NCBI RefSeq assembly: GCF_033242365.1
Contig: NZ_BTHK01000019.1
Span: forward strand, 1-58,358
DNA from: Lachnoanaerobaculum sanguinis
Lineage (GTDB): Bacteria > Bacillota > Clostridia > Lachnospirales > Lachnospiraceae
Length of the DNA: 58,358 bases
Direction: 5' to 3'
Positions within the stretch are counted from its first letter, which is position 1; each line of letters opens with the position of its first letter. The notes beneath the pieces were generated by a model. That model saw nothing but the letters and a program-made list of their open reading frames with translations. It was not told the DNA's origin and made no database searches. Below are positions 25,794-36,200 of this stretch, one piece after another. Both the position numbers and the translations under genes were made by a program.

Positions 25794-28700
25794 TTGTTTA
25801 GAATTAGTAAAAAAGTAAATATTCTATTATTTATTCTAGTAACGATTCTGTTTTTGATGTCGAAATTCTTCGCTATAGAAACATTGGCTATGGGTGGTGG
25901 AACTTCAGCTACTACGAATATATCGTATGTTGAAGGAACTCAGACCACTTCTCTTCCGGGAAAGCCGGAATCATATTATTTGAATGTAACGGTATCAAGT
26001 GACACTTATACGGAACCGTATTCGATAATATATTTAAAAAGAAGTGAGTTCAATCAGCCAAGACCTGCTGATGTCTCAGGCTCTCCCACTATAAAGAATG
26101 TAGCTGTAACATGGGATGCTACATATTGGAAGATAAAAGTTACATATAATGTACTTGCACCGGGACCGATGGTATCAAATCCTTTTAGAGCAACTATGAC
26201 AAGTCGTAAGTTTGCAAATGGCGAGACAGCTACTATAGAGACCAGGCTTTTTACAAAGGATGGTGTGGAGCTTGCAAACAATACAAAGCAAGTTACTGCA
26301 GAAACCTATGTTATGGGTGTAAACAGCCCTGATGATGGAACTATTAGAGGCTGGAGTAGAGGTGGAGCGAATACAAATGTAATCATATCTGATGATGAAA
26401 CAGATGCAAACCACTCACATATAAAGAACGGATTTACAGATACGTGGTATACATATGCACAAAACGGTACAAAGCATGTAAATGATACAGAAATAACAGC
26501 TAGTAACTACGGTGCAGACAGAAGAAAGACAAGAACAATCCTTACTTTGCCATCAAGTATTATATGGGATCCGAGTCTACCGGATAATGCAGACTGGACA
26601 TATGACCCTGTAGCGCATACCATAACAAAAGATATTGATATGCCGCCGGGTGCAATAAGCTATTTTACAAATTTTACAGCAAAACATGATGGCACTCAAA
26701 GTGTAAATGCATCCGGTTATTCAACTATTTATATACCACAGACCAATTATCTTATAAATGATGACGGTAGCGTGGATATGAGTACAGAAAGAAAATCAAG
26801 AGTTTATAAATCCTATAGATATGCTCAAAAGATTTATCTTTTTAAGTGGAATATATTACCTGAAACAGATGGAAACGGACAGAATAATGCAGGTGACAGA
26901 TATGTACACTTAGGTGCTAATGACGGTAAAGATAAATGGATGATAAATGTATCACAGTATTGGGGTGCTACTCCTGTTACAGGATCAACAGTAAAGTTTA
27001 AATCAATACTTGATACACCTAATGACAGAGTGGATTTTACCGGTTATGGTTTCAGAGTCTGGGAATCAATGTTTGATGCGGCAAACCTTGCTAAGTTAAA
27101 TCAAAATAAGTTGATAGGAATAAATGATGACGGTAGTGAAGAAGTTATTGCTACAAATATTAATTACACTCCTGTAACAAACAATGTTGATTACTTTAAG
27201 TGGGATACCGATCATTCCATGACAGCAAAGCATTATAAGGCAGTAAGACTTGATTTCAATGATGAGATAACTATTTCAGGTTATGCAGAAAACGCTGTCG
27301 GTTTATTCTTAGAAACTAAACTTACTCCTCAGGCAGTAACAACTATTGAAAACAGACTTGCAGCGGGACAGAACTATACAGCATATAATATAGGAAGGGT
27401 TCTTTCAAATACCGGAGACAGTATGAGAGAGGCTATAATAAGAAGACATTATCAAAGAGATTTTGCAAAAATCAGAATGGATAAGCACTCACAGAATATC
27501 AATGGTAATTCTTCGCTTACAAATGTTCAATTAGGTGATAATATAAATTATCATGTATATGCAGTTTACGATTCATTTGTCGGTGCTGATAGAACTGTGC
27601 AAAATGCAAAGGTTATATTCCTTGTCGATCCGGAGTTGGAGTTTGATAGTGCTCTGCACCATAATTATCAGGCTCAATATAGATTTACTCTAAATACCAC
27701 ACCACAGAGAGTGGATAATTATAAGGGTACCGGAAAAACGGCCTATGTGTTTGATTTAGATAATTTTACACTGCCAAAGAGAACAAGTACTTTCAGCGGT
27801 GTAGATAGATTGTATTTTAACTTCAAGCCTACTACCAGTCTTGAAGAGGGTGAACACACTGTAGAAGCATTTATGACATGGGATAATAACTCAACCGATG
27901 CAAGCGGATATGCTCCAAATACAGTATATTCATCTTCAACAGTGGACTTCCTTGATAAGTACGATGCTAATAACAATGGAAGTACGACTGACAGACTTTC
28001 ATACCAGAGCTTTAAGTTTAACTTTATTCCGCCAAGGGCAGTTATCTTAACAAAGAAGCAAAAGCTTACTACAGAGACAAATTATAACAGTGCTATCAAT
28101 GCGGAAAGCGGCGATATAGTAGAGTATAAATTATCAGCATGGAATAACTCCATTGACAATGCCAGAGAACTCAATGTAATGGATATATTCCCATATGAAA
28201 ACGATAAGGAAATAGTAAAAGACGAGCACGGTAACTATGTAGCCAGAGGCTCAAAGATGTATCCTATCTTGCAAGGTCCGGTAACTGCACCTGCAGGATA
28301 TACAGTTTACTATTCTACAGACGCTCCGTCAGGAACAATAGAAGCAAATGCGGCCGCCAACTGGGTGCAGGCAGGAGCAATCACAGACTGGTCAAGCGTT
28401 ACTATGTTTAAGGCTGTGATGAATAATTCTTATCAGTTGGTTCCGGGAAGTACAGATGTATTCACTTATAGAGTGAAGATACCTGAGACAAAGGAACTTG
28501 AAGCAGGTTCAAGTGCAAACAACTCGGTAGCTTCATGGTATGGAAACAATCTAAACGGTGCGTCCGAGTCACTTATCTCAAAGGTTACTATAAATAAATA
28601 CATCATAGCCGGTAAGGCATACTATGATGTAGATGAAAACGGAAGCTTTAATACAGGAGATATTGTAGCGGCAAACAGACCTGTAAGACTTGTAAAGGTA

Positions 28701-31700
28701 GACGGCGGTGTTGAGACCGTTATAGATACAATACTTACAGACAATGACGGAAACTATACATTTAAAGATAAGATAAGTACTGAAGGTGATTATAAGGTAT
28801 ATATCGAGACTTTAGCCGGAGATATTATCAGACCTTTAAATGCAAGTACGGCAACAATGATAGGAAATGACTTTACAAATACAGTAAGTCTTCCGTCAAA
28901 AATGAAGGAAAATCAGGTACCTGTACCGAATGTAAACTGGGTAGAACTTGATGTTCCTCTTAGAAGAACAAATACAAATAAAATAAAGAACTTGGGACTT
29001 AAGTCGGTATACACAAATCTTGTTGTAAAGCATATAAAGAGGGATGACAATACCGAACTTTCACCGACAGTAACAACAAGACAGCCAAACGGCACACCAT
29101 ATACAACAGCCCCTGTAACAGATAACTTCTATGAGGCGGAGACTCCTCTTCCGACAAATGCAAACGGAGAGTATGGACTTACAGATACCACAGTAACTTA
29201 CTACTATGTAAGAAAGGCTGCAGGAGATGTGACAGTGCATCACTATGAGGAGAACTCTACAACAGAGCTTGCAACCACGGTAGTACAGCCCGGAGCAAAT
29301 AAGCTGGGACTGGCATATACTACAAATGAGGAAACCATAAATAATTATGAGTTGGTAGCCCAACCGGCAAATAAGAACGGAACCTTCACAGCAGCAGCTC
29401 AGACAGTGGATTACTACTATAGAAGAAAGAATGCAGGAAATATAACAGTTAAGTACTTAGAATCAGGAACAAATACTCAGTTACATGCAGATAAGATACT
29501 TGACGGAACAAAGAAGCTTGGACTTACGTATTCGGAGAGTGCCGAGACAATAGCAAACTTTGACCTTGATACAACAAATCTTCCGACAAATGATAACGGA
29601 GTATATACTACAGCACCTATAACAATCACTTATTACTATAAGAGACAGGATGCGGGAAATGTAGTGGCAAAGTATTTAGAGGATACAACAAATACGGTAC
29701 TTGCAACTGAAGAGACCCAAAACGGAGCAGGAAAGCTTGGACTCCCATATACTACAGTAGCAAAAACGGTAGCAAACTATGAGTTGACAGCAAATCCTGC
29801 AAATGCGACAGGAACCTTTACTACAACAGAGCAGACAGTAACCTATGTATATAGAAGAAAGAATGCTGCAAATGTAATAGTAAAGCATCTGGAGCAGGGA
29901 ACTAATGCGGTGCTTTATCCTAATGAGTTGTTGGACGGAACAGGAAAACTTGGATTACCGTACACAACACAGGCAAGAACAACGGCACAGCTTCCAAACT
30001 ATGAATTGGTAGCGGGAGTTCCTGCATCGGTAACGGGAAGCTATATAGAGCAGGCAACCCCTGTAGAGATAATATATCTTTATAAGAGACAGGATGCAGG
30101 TGATGTAACGGCAACCTATGTAGATGATATAACAGGTGATGTACTTCACGCCCCTGAGGTACAAAGCGGTACAAATAAGCTTGGTCTTGCTTATGATACA
30201 GATCAAAAGAGCTTTGCAAACTATGATTTAATAGCAGTACCTACAAACAAGAGTGGAACATTTACTACAACACCGGTATTGGTAGAGTACAAATATAAGC
30301 GTGGAGATGCTGCAAATGTAAGAGTAAAGCATATAAATGCAATAACAGGAGCAAGTCTTGCACCTGATGAAGTATTAAGCGGAACCGGAAGACTTGGACT
30401 TACTTATACAACAGCAGCAAAGACGGTTGCAGATTTGCCAAACTATGAGCTTGTAGGCGGTATGCCTGCAAATGCAACAGGAACATACCAAACAGGAGCG
30501 GAAATAGTAGTAACCTATCGTTATCAGAGAGAGAATGCAGGAAATGTAATAGCAACATATACTGATGAAGCTGACGGAAGCGCACTTCATGCCCCTGTAG
30601 GACAAAGCGGAGACGGAATGCTCGGACTCCCATATGATACGGAGGTAAAGACATTTGCAGACTATGACTTGGTAGCTCTACCTACAAACAAAGCAGGCAC
30701 CTTCTCAAATACAAATGTAACGGTATCATATGTATACAGAAGAAGAGATGCCGGAGATGTAACTGTAAATCATATAGAGGTTGGAACAGGTGATGTATTA
30801 TATGCCTCTACAATACTTAACGGTACAAGAAAGCTTGGCTTACCATACAGTACAAACAGTGAAAACATAAATCTATACGATCTTATAACAGTACCTGCAA
30901 ATGCAACAGGAGTATTTAGTGTAGGAGCCCAGACAGTAAACTACGAGTATGCAAGAAAGAATGCGGGAGATGTAACAGTACATCATATATCAAAGTATGA
31001 CGGAAGTGATCTTATAGCAAATGAAGTACTTGACGGAAGCAGAAAGCTTGGTCTTGCCTACAGCACAAGTATGGCTACAATACCTGACTATGAGATATTT
31101 AGCCTACCTGCAAATGCGAACGGAGTATATACAACTTCAAGCCAGAATGTAACTTATGTATATAAGAGAAAGGATGGAGGAGAAGTAAAAGCCGTATATG
31201 TAGATGAGGCGGGAGTAGAGCTTGCAAATGCTGAGAATATATCAGGAGTGGAAAATGCAGGTCTACCATATACAACAACAGCAAAAGCAATAGCTCACTA
31301 TGAACTTATAAGTATGCCTGCAAATGCAAGCGGAGTAATAACATCAAGTCCACAGACAGTAACTTATACATATAGAAGAAAGAACGGAGGAAACATAAAA
31401 GTATTCTATGTGGATGAGGAAAGCGGAGAAGACTTGGTTTCACCAAAGGTAATAGAGGGAGCAGGAAAGCTTGGCCTTAACTATACAACAGATGTAGAAA
31501 CAATAGAAAATCTTGATCTAATCAGTATGCCTGCAAATGCAAGCGGAGTATTTACTGAGGATGAGCAAACAGTAGTGTATGTATATAGAAGAAAGAATGC
31601 CGGAAATGTAACAATTCATTATGTAGATCCTGCAGGAAGAAGCTTAAGTGCGGATGATGTATTAAACGGAAGCAGAAAGCTCGGCTTACCATACAGTACA

Positions 31701-32237
31701 AGTGCAATAGAGATAAACGGCTATCACTTCTTAAGATCGGAAGGAAATACGGACGGAATCTTTAGAGTGGATGATCAGGAAGTAACCTATGTATACTTAA
31801 AGGATCCAAGTGTAATCATAATACCGAACCCTCTGATACCTGCAACCCCAAGCAATGTAACAATACCGGGAGACAGAAACAATGATTACATCATAAGACC
31901 GAACAGAGCGACACCGTCAACAGCAACAAGATCAAATGCAGGAAGAGGCGGAAGCGGAAGTTCCGGAGGATCTTCAAATGCAAATATAAGAGCTGAAAGA
32001 GTGGTACAGCTTATAGACTCAGGAATAAAGAAAGAGAATCCTGAAGCTAAACCTATAGAAACTCCAAATGCACAGCCTGCAACCGTAGACAGACAGGTTG
32101 TTGCAAAAGGAAGTGCAGTAGGAAGAGAGAAGCTGCCTGTACCGAAGACCGAAGACAGAAACAATATATATATTTATCTGTTGATGCTTACATTATCTTT
32201 GACGGCCTTTGCAAGAGTAAAAAATAAGGAAGACTAA
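25794..32237 (+). CDS. Giant MucBP-repeat surface adhesin, copy 1
   Basis: 2147 residues; TTG start with GGAGG at 25783-25787. A Sec-type N-terminal segment (about 9-32) is followed by a Thr/Asn-rich ectodomain (about 33-730), a DUF11-like domain (about 745-925), and an SdrD_B/Cna-B-like domain (about 930-1020, AGKAYYDVDENG). Thirteen MucBP-type repeats of about 70 residues follow (about 1072-2004), each with a KLGLxYTT core and ending in a YxYxRKNAG-like motif. A Gly/Ser/Pro linker leads to the C terminus: LPVPKTED, a hydrophobic helix and a KNKED tail, i.e. a sortase-like signal with Glu in place of the usual Gly after Thr. A secreted, wall-bound adhesin for mucins or glycoproteins is inferred. 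The near-identical copy 2 follows. Confidence 0.9.
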   Translation: MFRISKKVNILLFILVTILFLMSKFFAIETLAMGGGTSATTNISYVEGTQTTSLPGKPESYYLNVTVSSDTYTEPYSIIYLKRSEFNQPRPADVSGSPTIKNVAVTWDATYWKIKVTYNVLAPGPMVSNPFRATMTSRKFANGETATIETRLFTKDGVELANNTKQVTAETYVMGVNSPDDGTIRGWSRGGANTNVIISDDETDANHSHIKNGFTDTWYTYAQNGTKHVNDTEITASNYGADRRKTRTILTLPSSIIWDPSLPDNADWTYDPVAHTITKDIDMPPGAISYFTNFTAKHDGTQSVNASGYSTIYIPQTNYLINDDGSVDMSTERKSRVYKSYRYAQKIYLFKWNILPETDGNGQNNAGDRYVHLGANDGKDKWMINVSQYWGATPVTGSTVKFKSILDTPNDRVDFTGYGFRVWESMFDAANLAKLNQNKLIGINDDGSEEVIATNINYTPVTNNVDYFKWDTDHSMTAKHYKAVRLDFNDEITISGYAENAVGLFLETKLTPQAVTTIENRLAAGQNYTAYNIGRVLSNTGDSMREAIIRRHYQRDFAKIRMDKHSQNINGNSSLTNVQLGDNINYHVYAVYDSFVGADRTVQNAKVIFLVDPELEFDSALHHNYQAQYRFTLNTTPQRVDNYKGTGKTAYVFDLDNFTLPKRTSTFSGVDRLYFNFKPTTSLEEGEHTVEAFMTWDNNSTDASGYAPNTVYSSSTVDFLDKYDANNNGSTTDRLSYQSFKFNFIPPRAVILTKKQKLTTETNYNSAINAESGDIVEYKLSAWNNSIDNARELNVMDIFPYENDKEIVKDEHGNYVARGSKMYPILQGPVTAPAGYTVYYSTDAPSGTIEANAAANWVQAGAITDWSSVTMFKAVMNNSYQLVPGSTDVFTYRVKIPETKELEAGSSANNSVASWYGNNLNGASESLISKVTINKYIIAGKAYYDVDENGSFNTGDIVAANRPVRLVKVDGGVETVIDTILTDNDGNYTFKDKISTEGDYKVYIETLAGDIIRPLNASTATMIGNDFTNTVSLPSKMKENQVPVPNVNWVELDVPLRRTNTNKIKNLGLKSVYTNLVVKHIKRDDNTELSPTVTTRQPNGTPYTTAPVTDNFYEAETPLPTNANGEYGLTDTTVTYYYVRKAAGDVTVHHYEENSTTELATTVVQPGANKLGLAYTTNEETINNYELVAQPANKNGTFTAAAQTVDYYYRRKNAGNITVKYLESGTNTQLHADKILDGTKKLGLTYSESAETIANFDLDTTNLPTNDNGVYTTAPITITYYYKRQDAGNVVAKYLEDTTNTVLATEETQNGAGKLGLPYTTVAKTVANYELTANPANATGTFTTTEQTVTYVYRRKNAANVIVKHLEQGTNAVLYPNELLDGTGKLGLPYTTQARTTAQLPNYELVAGVPASVTGSYIEQATPVEIIYLYKRQDAGDVTATYVDDITGDVLHAPEVQSGTNKLGLAYDTDQKSFANYDLIAVPTNKSGTFTTTPVLVEYKYKRGDAANVRVKHINAITGASLAPDEVLSGTGRLGLTYTTAAKTVADLPNYELVGGMPANATGTYQTGAEIVVTYRYQRENAGNVIATYTDEADGSALHAPVGQSGDGMLGLPYDTEVKTFADYDLVALPTNKAGTFSNTNVTVSYVYRRRDAGDVTVNHIEVGTGDVLYASTILNGTRKLGLPYSTNSENINLYDLITVPANATGVFSVGAQTVNYEYARKNAGDVTVHHISKYDGSDLIANEVLDGSRKLGLAYSTSMATIPDYEIFSLPANANGVYTTSSQNVTYVYKRKDGGEVKAVYVDEAGVELANAENISGVENAGLPYTTTAKAIAHYELISMPANASGVITSSPQTVTYTYRRKNGGNIKVFYVDEESGEDLVSPKVIEGAGKLGLNYTTDVETIENLDLISMPANASGVFTEDEQTVVYVYRRKNAGNVTIHYVDPAGRSLSADDVLNGSRKLGLPYSTSAIEINGYHFLRSEGNTDGIFRVDDQEVTYVYLKDPSVIIIPNPLIPATPSNVTIPGDRNNDYIIRPNRATPSTATRSNAGRGGSGSSGGSSNANIRAERVVQLIDSGIKKENPEAKPIETPNAQPATVDRQVVAKGSAVGREKLPVPKTEDRNNIYIYLLMLTLSLTAFARVKNKED
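29010..31806 (+). repeat. MucBP repeat array of adhesin copy 1
   Basis: Thirteen tandem coding repeats of about 210 bp. Their conserved core encodes KLGLPY/AYTT; boundaries are set by the RKNAG/RKDAG motifs. Long antisense frames here are by-products of the repeats. Confidence 0.85.
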
Positions 32238-32247
32238 ATCAAAAAAT

Positions 32248-32282
32248 GAGTCCCGATGGAAACATCGAGACTCTATTTTTTT
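32248..32282 (+). terminator. Terminator after adhesin copy 1
   Basis: GAGTC and GATG pair with CATC and GACTC around a GAAA loop, followed by seven T. It faces the toxin gene, which ends at 32287 on the other strand. Confidence 0.85.
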
Positions 32283-32286
32283 AATG

Positions 32287-32559
32287 TCAGAATAAATCAC
32301 TATGAGTTCCTGTTCTTGTAAGATATAAAATCAACTCATCATCTAATATTTCATAAATTAAAAGCCAATCAGGAGTTATATGACATTCTCTGCATCCTTT
32401 ATAATTTCCGCTCAAATAATGGTCTTTATATTTTGGCGGAAGAGATTCCCCATTTGCCAAAATATTAAGAACAGTTGTTAAAAGAGAAATGTCGTAGCCT
32501 CGTTTTTGAGCTTTCTTTAAGTCTTTTTGAAATTTTGTAGATGGCCTTATCTTATACAT
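32287..32559 (-). CDS. yafQ: YafQ-family mRNA interferase toxin
   Basis: A 90-residue RelE-superfamily toxin that would cleave mRNA on the ribosome. It keeps the YafQ catalytic set: His in KDHYLSG, His in ECHITPDW with adjacent Asp-Trp, and the terminal His in RTGTHSDLF. ATG 32559 overlaps the antitoxin stop by 8 nt; an extra TTG codon lies upstream in frame. Located between the two adhesin copies. Confidence 0.92.
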   Translation of the reverse strand: MYKIRPSTKFQKDLKKAQKRGYDISLLTTVLNILANGESLPPKYKDHYLSGNYKGCRECHITPDWLLIYEILDDELILYLTRTGTHSDLF

Positions 32560-32812
32560 CAAGCAAATCCCTCATCATTTCATCAACAGTGTTATAAGTT
32601 TTTCCGATTTTGGGATCCGACTTCATTTTTTGAACTTCTTCAATTGCCGCAATTGTTTCCGCATTTGGTATGCCATAATCAATAACACTCTGCATATATC
32701 TGACTATATTCCCTTTTACATTTTCACCGTTTCCGGTAATGATACTTTTAAAGGCATTATAAACATCTCGATCCATGGAAAAGGAACAAGTAACGGTATT
32801 ATTATTCTTCAT
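32552..32812 (-). CDS. dinJ: DinJ/RelB-family antitoxin
   Basis: An 86-residue antitoxin: N-terminal ribbon-helix-helix region (VTCSFSMDRDVYNAFKSII) and a C-terminal toxin-binding tail (GIPNAETIAAIEEVQKMK onward). It neutralises YafQ and represses its own operon. Start at ATG 32812 behind AAAGGAGT; a TTG two codons upstream is too close to that site. A repeat-rich operator lies at 32831-32871. Confidence 0.9.
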   Translation of the reverse strand: MKNNNTVTCSFSMDRDVYNAFKSIITGNGENVKGNIVRYMQSVIDYGIPNAETIAAIEEVQKMKSDPKIGKTYNTVDEMMRDLLDV

Positions 32813-32830
32813 AGTCAAAAACTCCTTTAA

Positions 32831-32871
32831 ATTACTTAGTAAGTATACTTAGTAATCTAAGTATATAATTA
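32831..32871 (-). promoter_or_regulatory. Toxin-antitoxin operator/promoter region
   Basis: TTACTTAGTAA (an 11-bp near-palindrome) at 32832-32842, followed by TACTTAGTAAT and TAAGTATATA: three spaced copies of an ACTTAGTA-type element. This is the usual geometry for cooperative ribbon-helix-helix binding. Likely DinJ-YafQ autoregulation. Confidence 0.6.
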
Positions 32872-32975
32872 TAAAATCAAATGTCAATATGAATACTGAT
32901 TTGATAAAAACTTTCAGTATTATAGAACTCCGAGAATAGAAAATCATCACAAAAAAGAATATATGATTATTTGTA

Positions 32976-33008
32976 AAAACTTCGGATAAAAAATATTTGA
33001 GGTTTTTT
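32976..33008 (+). other. Upstream hairpin conserved in both adhesin copies (copy 2)
   Basis: AAAACTTCGGAT pairs with ATTTGAGGTTTT over 12 positions (with G-T wobbles), then T. Several bases differ from copy 1, yet pairing is kept. Confidence 0.5.
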
Positions 33009-33061
33009 ATATAAATAATGCTATTTGTCAAAATTTATGAATGGGAACGAAAAGCATAGAA

Positions 33062-33090
33062 ATCATTTCTTTAAAATGTTATACTACATA
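33062..33090 (+). promoter_or_regulatory. Candidate promoter of adhesin copy 2 (altered)
   Basis: At the positions equivalent to 25624-25652, TTCATT reads ATCATT, TGC reads TAC, and TATATA reads TACATA. All three changes move away from consensus, so copy 2 may be weaker or use another start. Confidence 0.4.
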
Positions 33091-33106
33091 AGTAAAGAAG
33101 TGTTTT

Positions 33107-33151
33107 AAAGAGTTACATATTATATGCATATTTATGGAAATGTAGCTCTTT
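33107..33151 (+). other. 12-bp hairpin in the adhesin 5' leader (copy 2)
   Basis: Same AAAGAGTTACAT/ATGTAGCTCTTT stem as in copy 1; the only change is in the loop. Confidence 0.55.
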
Positions 33152-33232
33152 ATTTAATGCAAAAGACTCGGTATTTAGACTTGGTGATCGGAAAATATAG
33201 AGTGATAAAACAAAAACTTATGGAGGTGTATT

Positions 33233-36200
33233 TTGTTTAGAATTAGTAAAAGAGTAAATATTCTATTGTTTACACTGGTAACAATTCTGTTTTTGATGTC
33301 GAAATTTTTCGCCATTGAAACATTGGCAACAGGTGGTGGAACTTCCGCTACTACGAATATATCGTATGTTGAAGGAACTCAGACCACTTCTCTTCCGGGA
33401 AAGCCGGAATCATATTATTTGAATGTAACCGTGTCAAGTGACACTTATACGGAACCGTATTCAATAATAACTTTAAAAAGAAGTGAGTTTAATCAGCCAA
33501 GCGTTGCGGATGTCTCAGGCTCTCCTACTATAAAGAATGTGTCTGTGACATGGGATGCTACATATTGGAAGATAAAGGTGACATATAATATACTTGCACC
33601 GGGGCCGATGGTATCTAACCCTTTCAGAGCAACCATGATAAATGGTAAGTTTGCAAAGGGCGAGACCGCCACTATAGAGACCAGACTTTATACAAAGGAT
33701 GGTGTAGAACTTGCAAATGATACAAAGCAAGTTACTGCAGAAACCTATGTTATGGGTATAAACAGTCCGGATAACGGTACAATCAATGGATGGAGCAGGG
33801 GTGGTACAGATGCCAATGTAGCAGTATCAGATGATGAGACGGATGCAAGCCATACACATATAAAGAACGGATTTACAGATACATGGTATTCATATGCACA
33901 AAACGGTACAAAGCATATACATGATACAGAGATAAACGGTAATAACTATGGTGTGGATAGAAGAAAGAAAAGAACTGTTTTGACTTTGCCATCAAGCATA
34001 GTATGGGATCCAAGTCTACCTGATAATGCAAACTGGACCTATGATCCGGTAAATCATACCATTACACAGGATGTAACTATGAATGTAGGTGCATTAAGCT
34101 ATTTATTAAAGTTTACTGCAAAGCATAACGGTACACAGAGTGTAAACGGAACAAATTATACCACGGTTAATATACCGCAGACTACATATCTTATAAATGA
34201 TAACGGTACTGTGGATATGAGTACAGAGAGAAAGTCATTTGTTTATAAAACTTACAGGTATGTACCTAAGCTTTATATTTATAAGAGAAATATATTCCCT
34301 GAGACAACAGAGAACGGTCAGACAAAGGCAGTTGTTACAGGTGATAGATATGTACATTTAGGTGATAATGGCGGTAAGGATAAGTGGATAATCAATGTGG
34401 CACAGTACTGGGGTACTACGCCGGTAACAGGTTCTACAACAAAGTTTAAGTCTATAAAAGATGTACCAAATGAAAAAGTAGAGTTTACAGGCTATGGTAT
34501 CAGAGTTTGGGAAGACAGATTTGATGCGGCAAATTTGGCAAAGCTAAATCATAATAAACTTATAGGAATAAATGATGACGGTAGTGAAGAAGTAATTGCT
34601 ACAAATATAAACTATACTCCTGTAACAGATACAAATGAATTTTTTGCATGGAATACAGAGCATAGTATGACAGCCAAGTATTATAAAGCTATAAGACTTG
34701 ACTTTGATGATGAAATAACCATATCAGGTTATGCTGAAAATGCTATCGGACTTTTCGTAGAGTCCAAGCTTACAGCACCTGTTGTTACAACTATAGAAAA
34801 CAAGTTGGCAATAGGACAGAATTATACTGTGTACAATAGGGCATATGCTTTATCAAATACAGGTTCTGTAATAAGAGAAAATCTTATCAGAAGACATTAT
34901 AAGAATGATACGGCACAGTTGAGATTGGATAAGCATTCTCAAAACATTCAGGGAAATCCGTCAGTTACAAACGCACAACTGGGAGATACCATACGTTATC
35001 ATGTGGTACCTACATATTATTCATCTCTTGGGACAGAGAGAACCGTACAAAACGGTAAACTTATATTCCTGGTAGATCCTGAGTTGGAGTTTGAAAGTGC
35101 ATTGCACCATCCATATCAGGCTCAATATAGATTTACCCTAAATACCACACCACAGAGAGTGGATAATTATAAGGGTACCGGAAAAACTGCCTATGTGTTT
35201 GATTTGGATAATTTTACTTATCCAAAAGGTGAGGCTTGGGGAGTGGATAGATTATATATAGATTTTAAACCTACCACAAGTCTTGAAGAGGGTGAGCATA
35301 CTGTAGAAGCATTCCTTAGTTGGGATAATAACTCAACCGATGCAAGCGGATATGCTCCAAATACAGTATATTCCAGTGCAACTGTGGATTTCCTTGATAA
35401 GTATGATGCTAATAATAACGGAAGTACCACAGATAGACTTTCATACCAGAGTTTTAAGTTTAACTTTATACCACCAAGGGCAGTTATCTTAACAAAGAGG
35501 CAAAAGCTTACTACAGAAACAAACTATAGTGCAGCTATCAATGCAGAGAGCGGCGATATAGTAGAATATAAATTATCAGCTTGGAATAACTCCATAGATA
35601 ATGCGAGAGCTCTCAATGTAATGGATATATTCCCATATGAAAATGATAAGGAAATAGTAAAGGATGAGCATGGAAACTATATAGCCAGAGGCTCAAAGAT
35701 GTATCCTATATTGCAAGGGCCTGTGACTGCACCTGCAGGCTATACAGTTTACTATTCTACTGATGCACCTGCAGGAACTATTGAAGCGAATGTGGCAGCC
35801 AACTGGGTGCAGGCAGGAGCTATCACAGACTGGTCAAGTGTTACTATGTTTAAGGCTGTGATGAATAATTCTTATCAGTTGATTCCGGGAAGTACAGATG
35901 TATTCACTTATAGAGTGAAGATACCTGAGACTAAGGAACTTGAAGCAGGTTCAAGTGCAAACAACTCAGTAGCATCATGGTATGGAAACAATCTAAACGG
36001 TGCTTCAGAGTCACTTATCTCAAAGGTAACTATAAACAAATATATCATAGCCGGTAAGGCATACTATGATGTAGATGAAAACGGTAGCTTTAATACCGGA
36101 GATATTGTAGCAGCAAACAGACCTGTAAGACTTGTAAAGGTAGACGGCGGTGTTGAGACTGTTATAGATACAATACTTACAGACAATGACGGAAACTATA

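Larger units (their letters stand above)
25452..32240 (+). repeat. Direct repeat copy 1: upstream region plus giant adhesin gene
   Basis: About 6.8 kb duplicated at 32889-39682 (offset 7437-7439). Similarity starts abruptly at ATGAATACTGATTTG and ends just after the stop codon (GACTAAATC). Downstream sequences differ. Includes about 340 bp of upstream DNA. Confidence 0.95.

Noticed and set aside
29061..31290. Many antisense frames of 60-100 codons in the MucBP arrays (also 36503-39149)
   Set aside because: They recur with the repeat period, are rich in Leu/His/Cys/Ser as expected from reading the repeats backwards, and lack ribosome sites.
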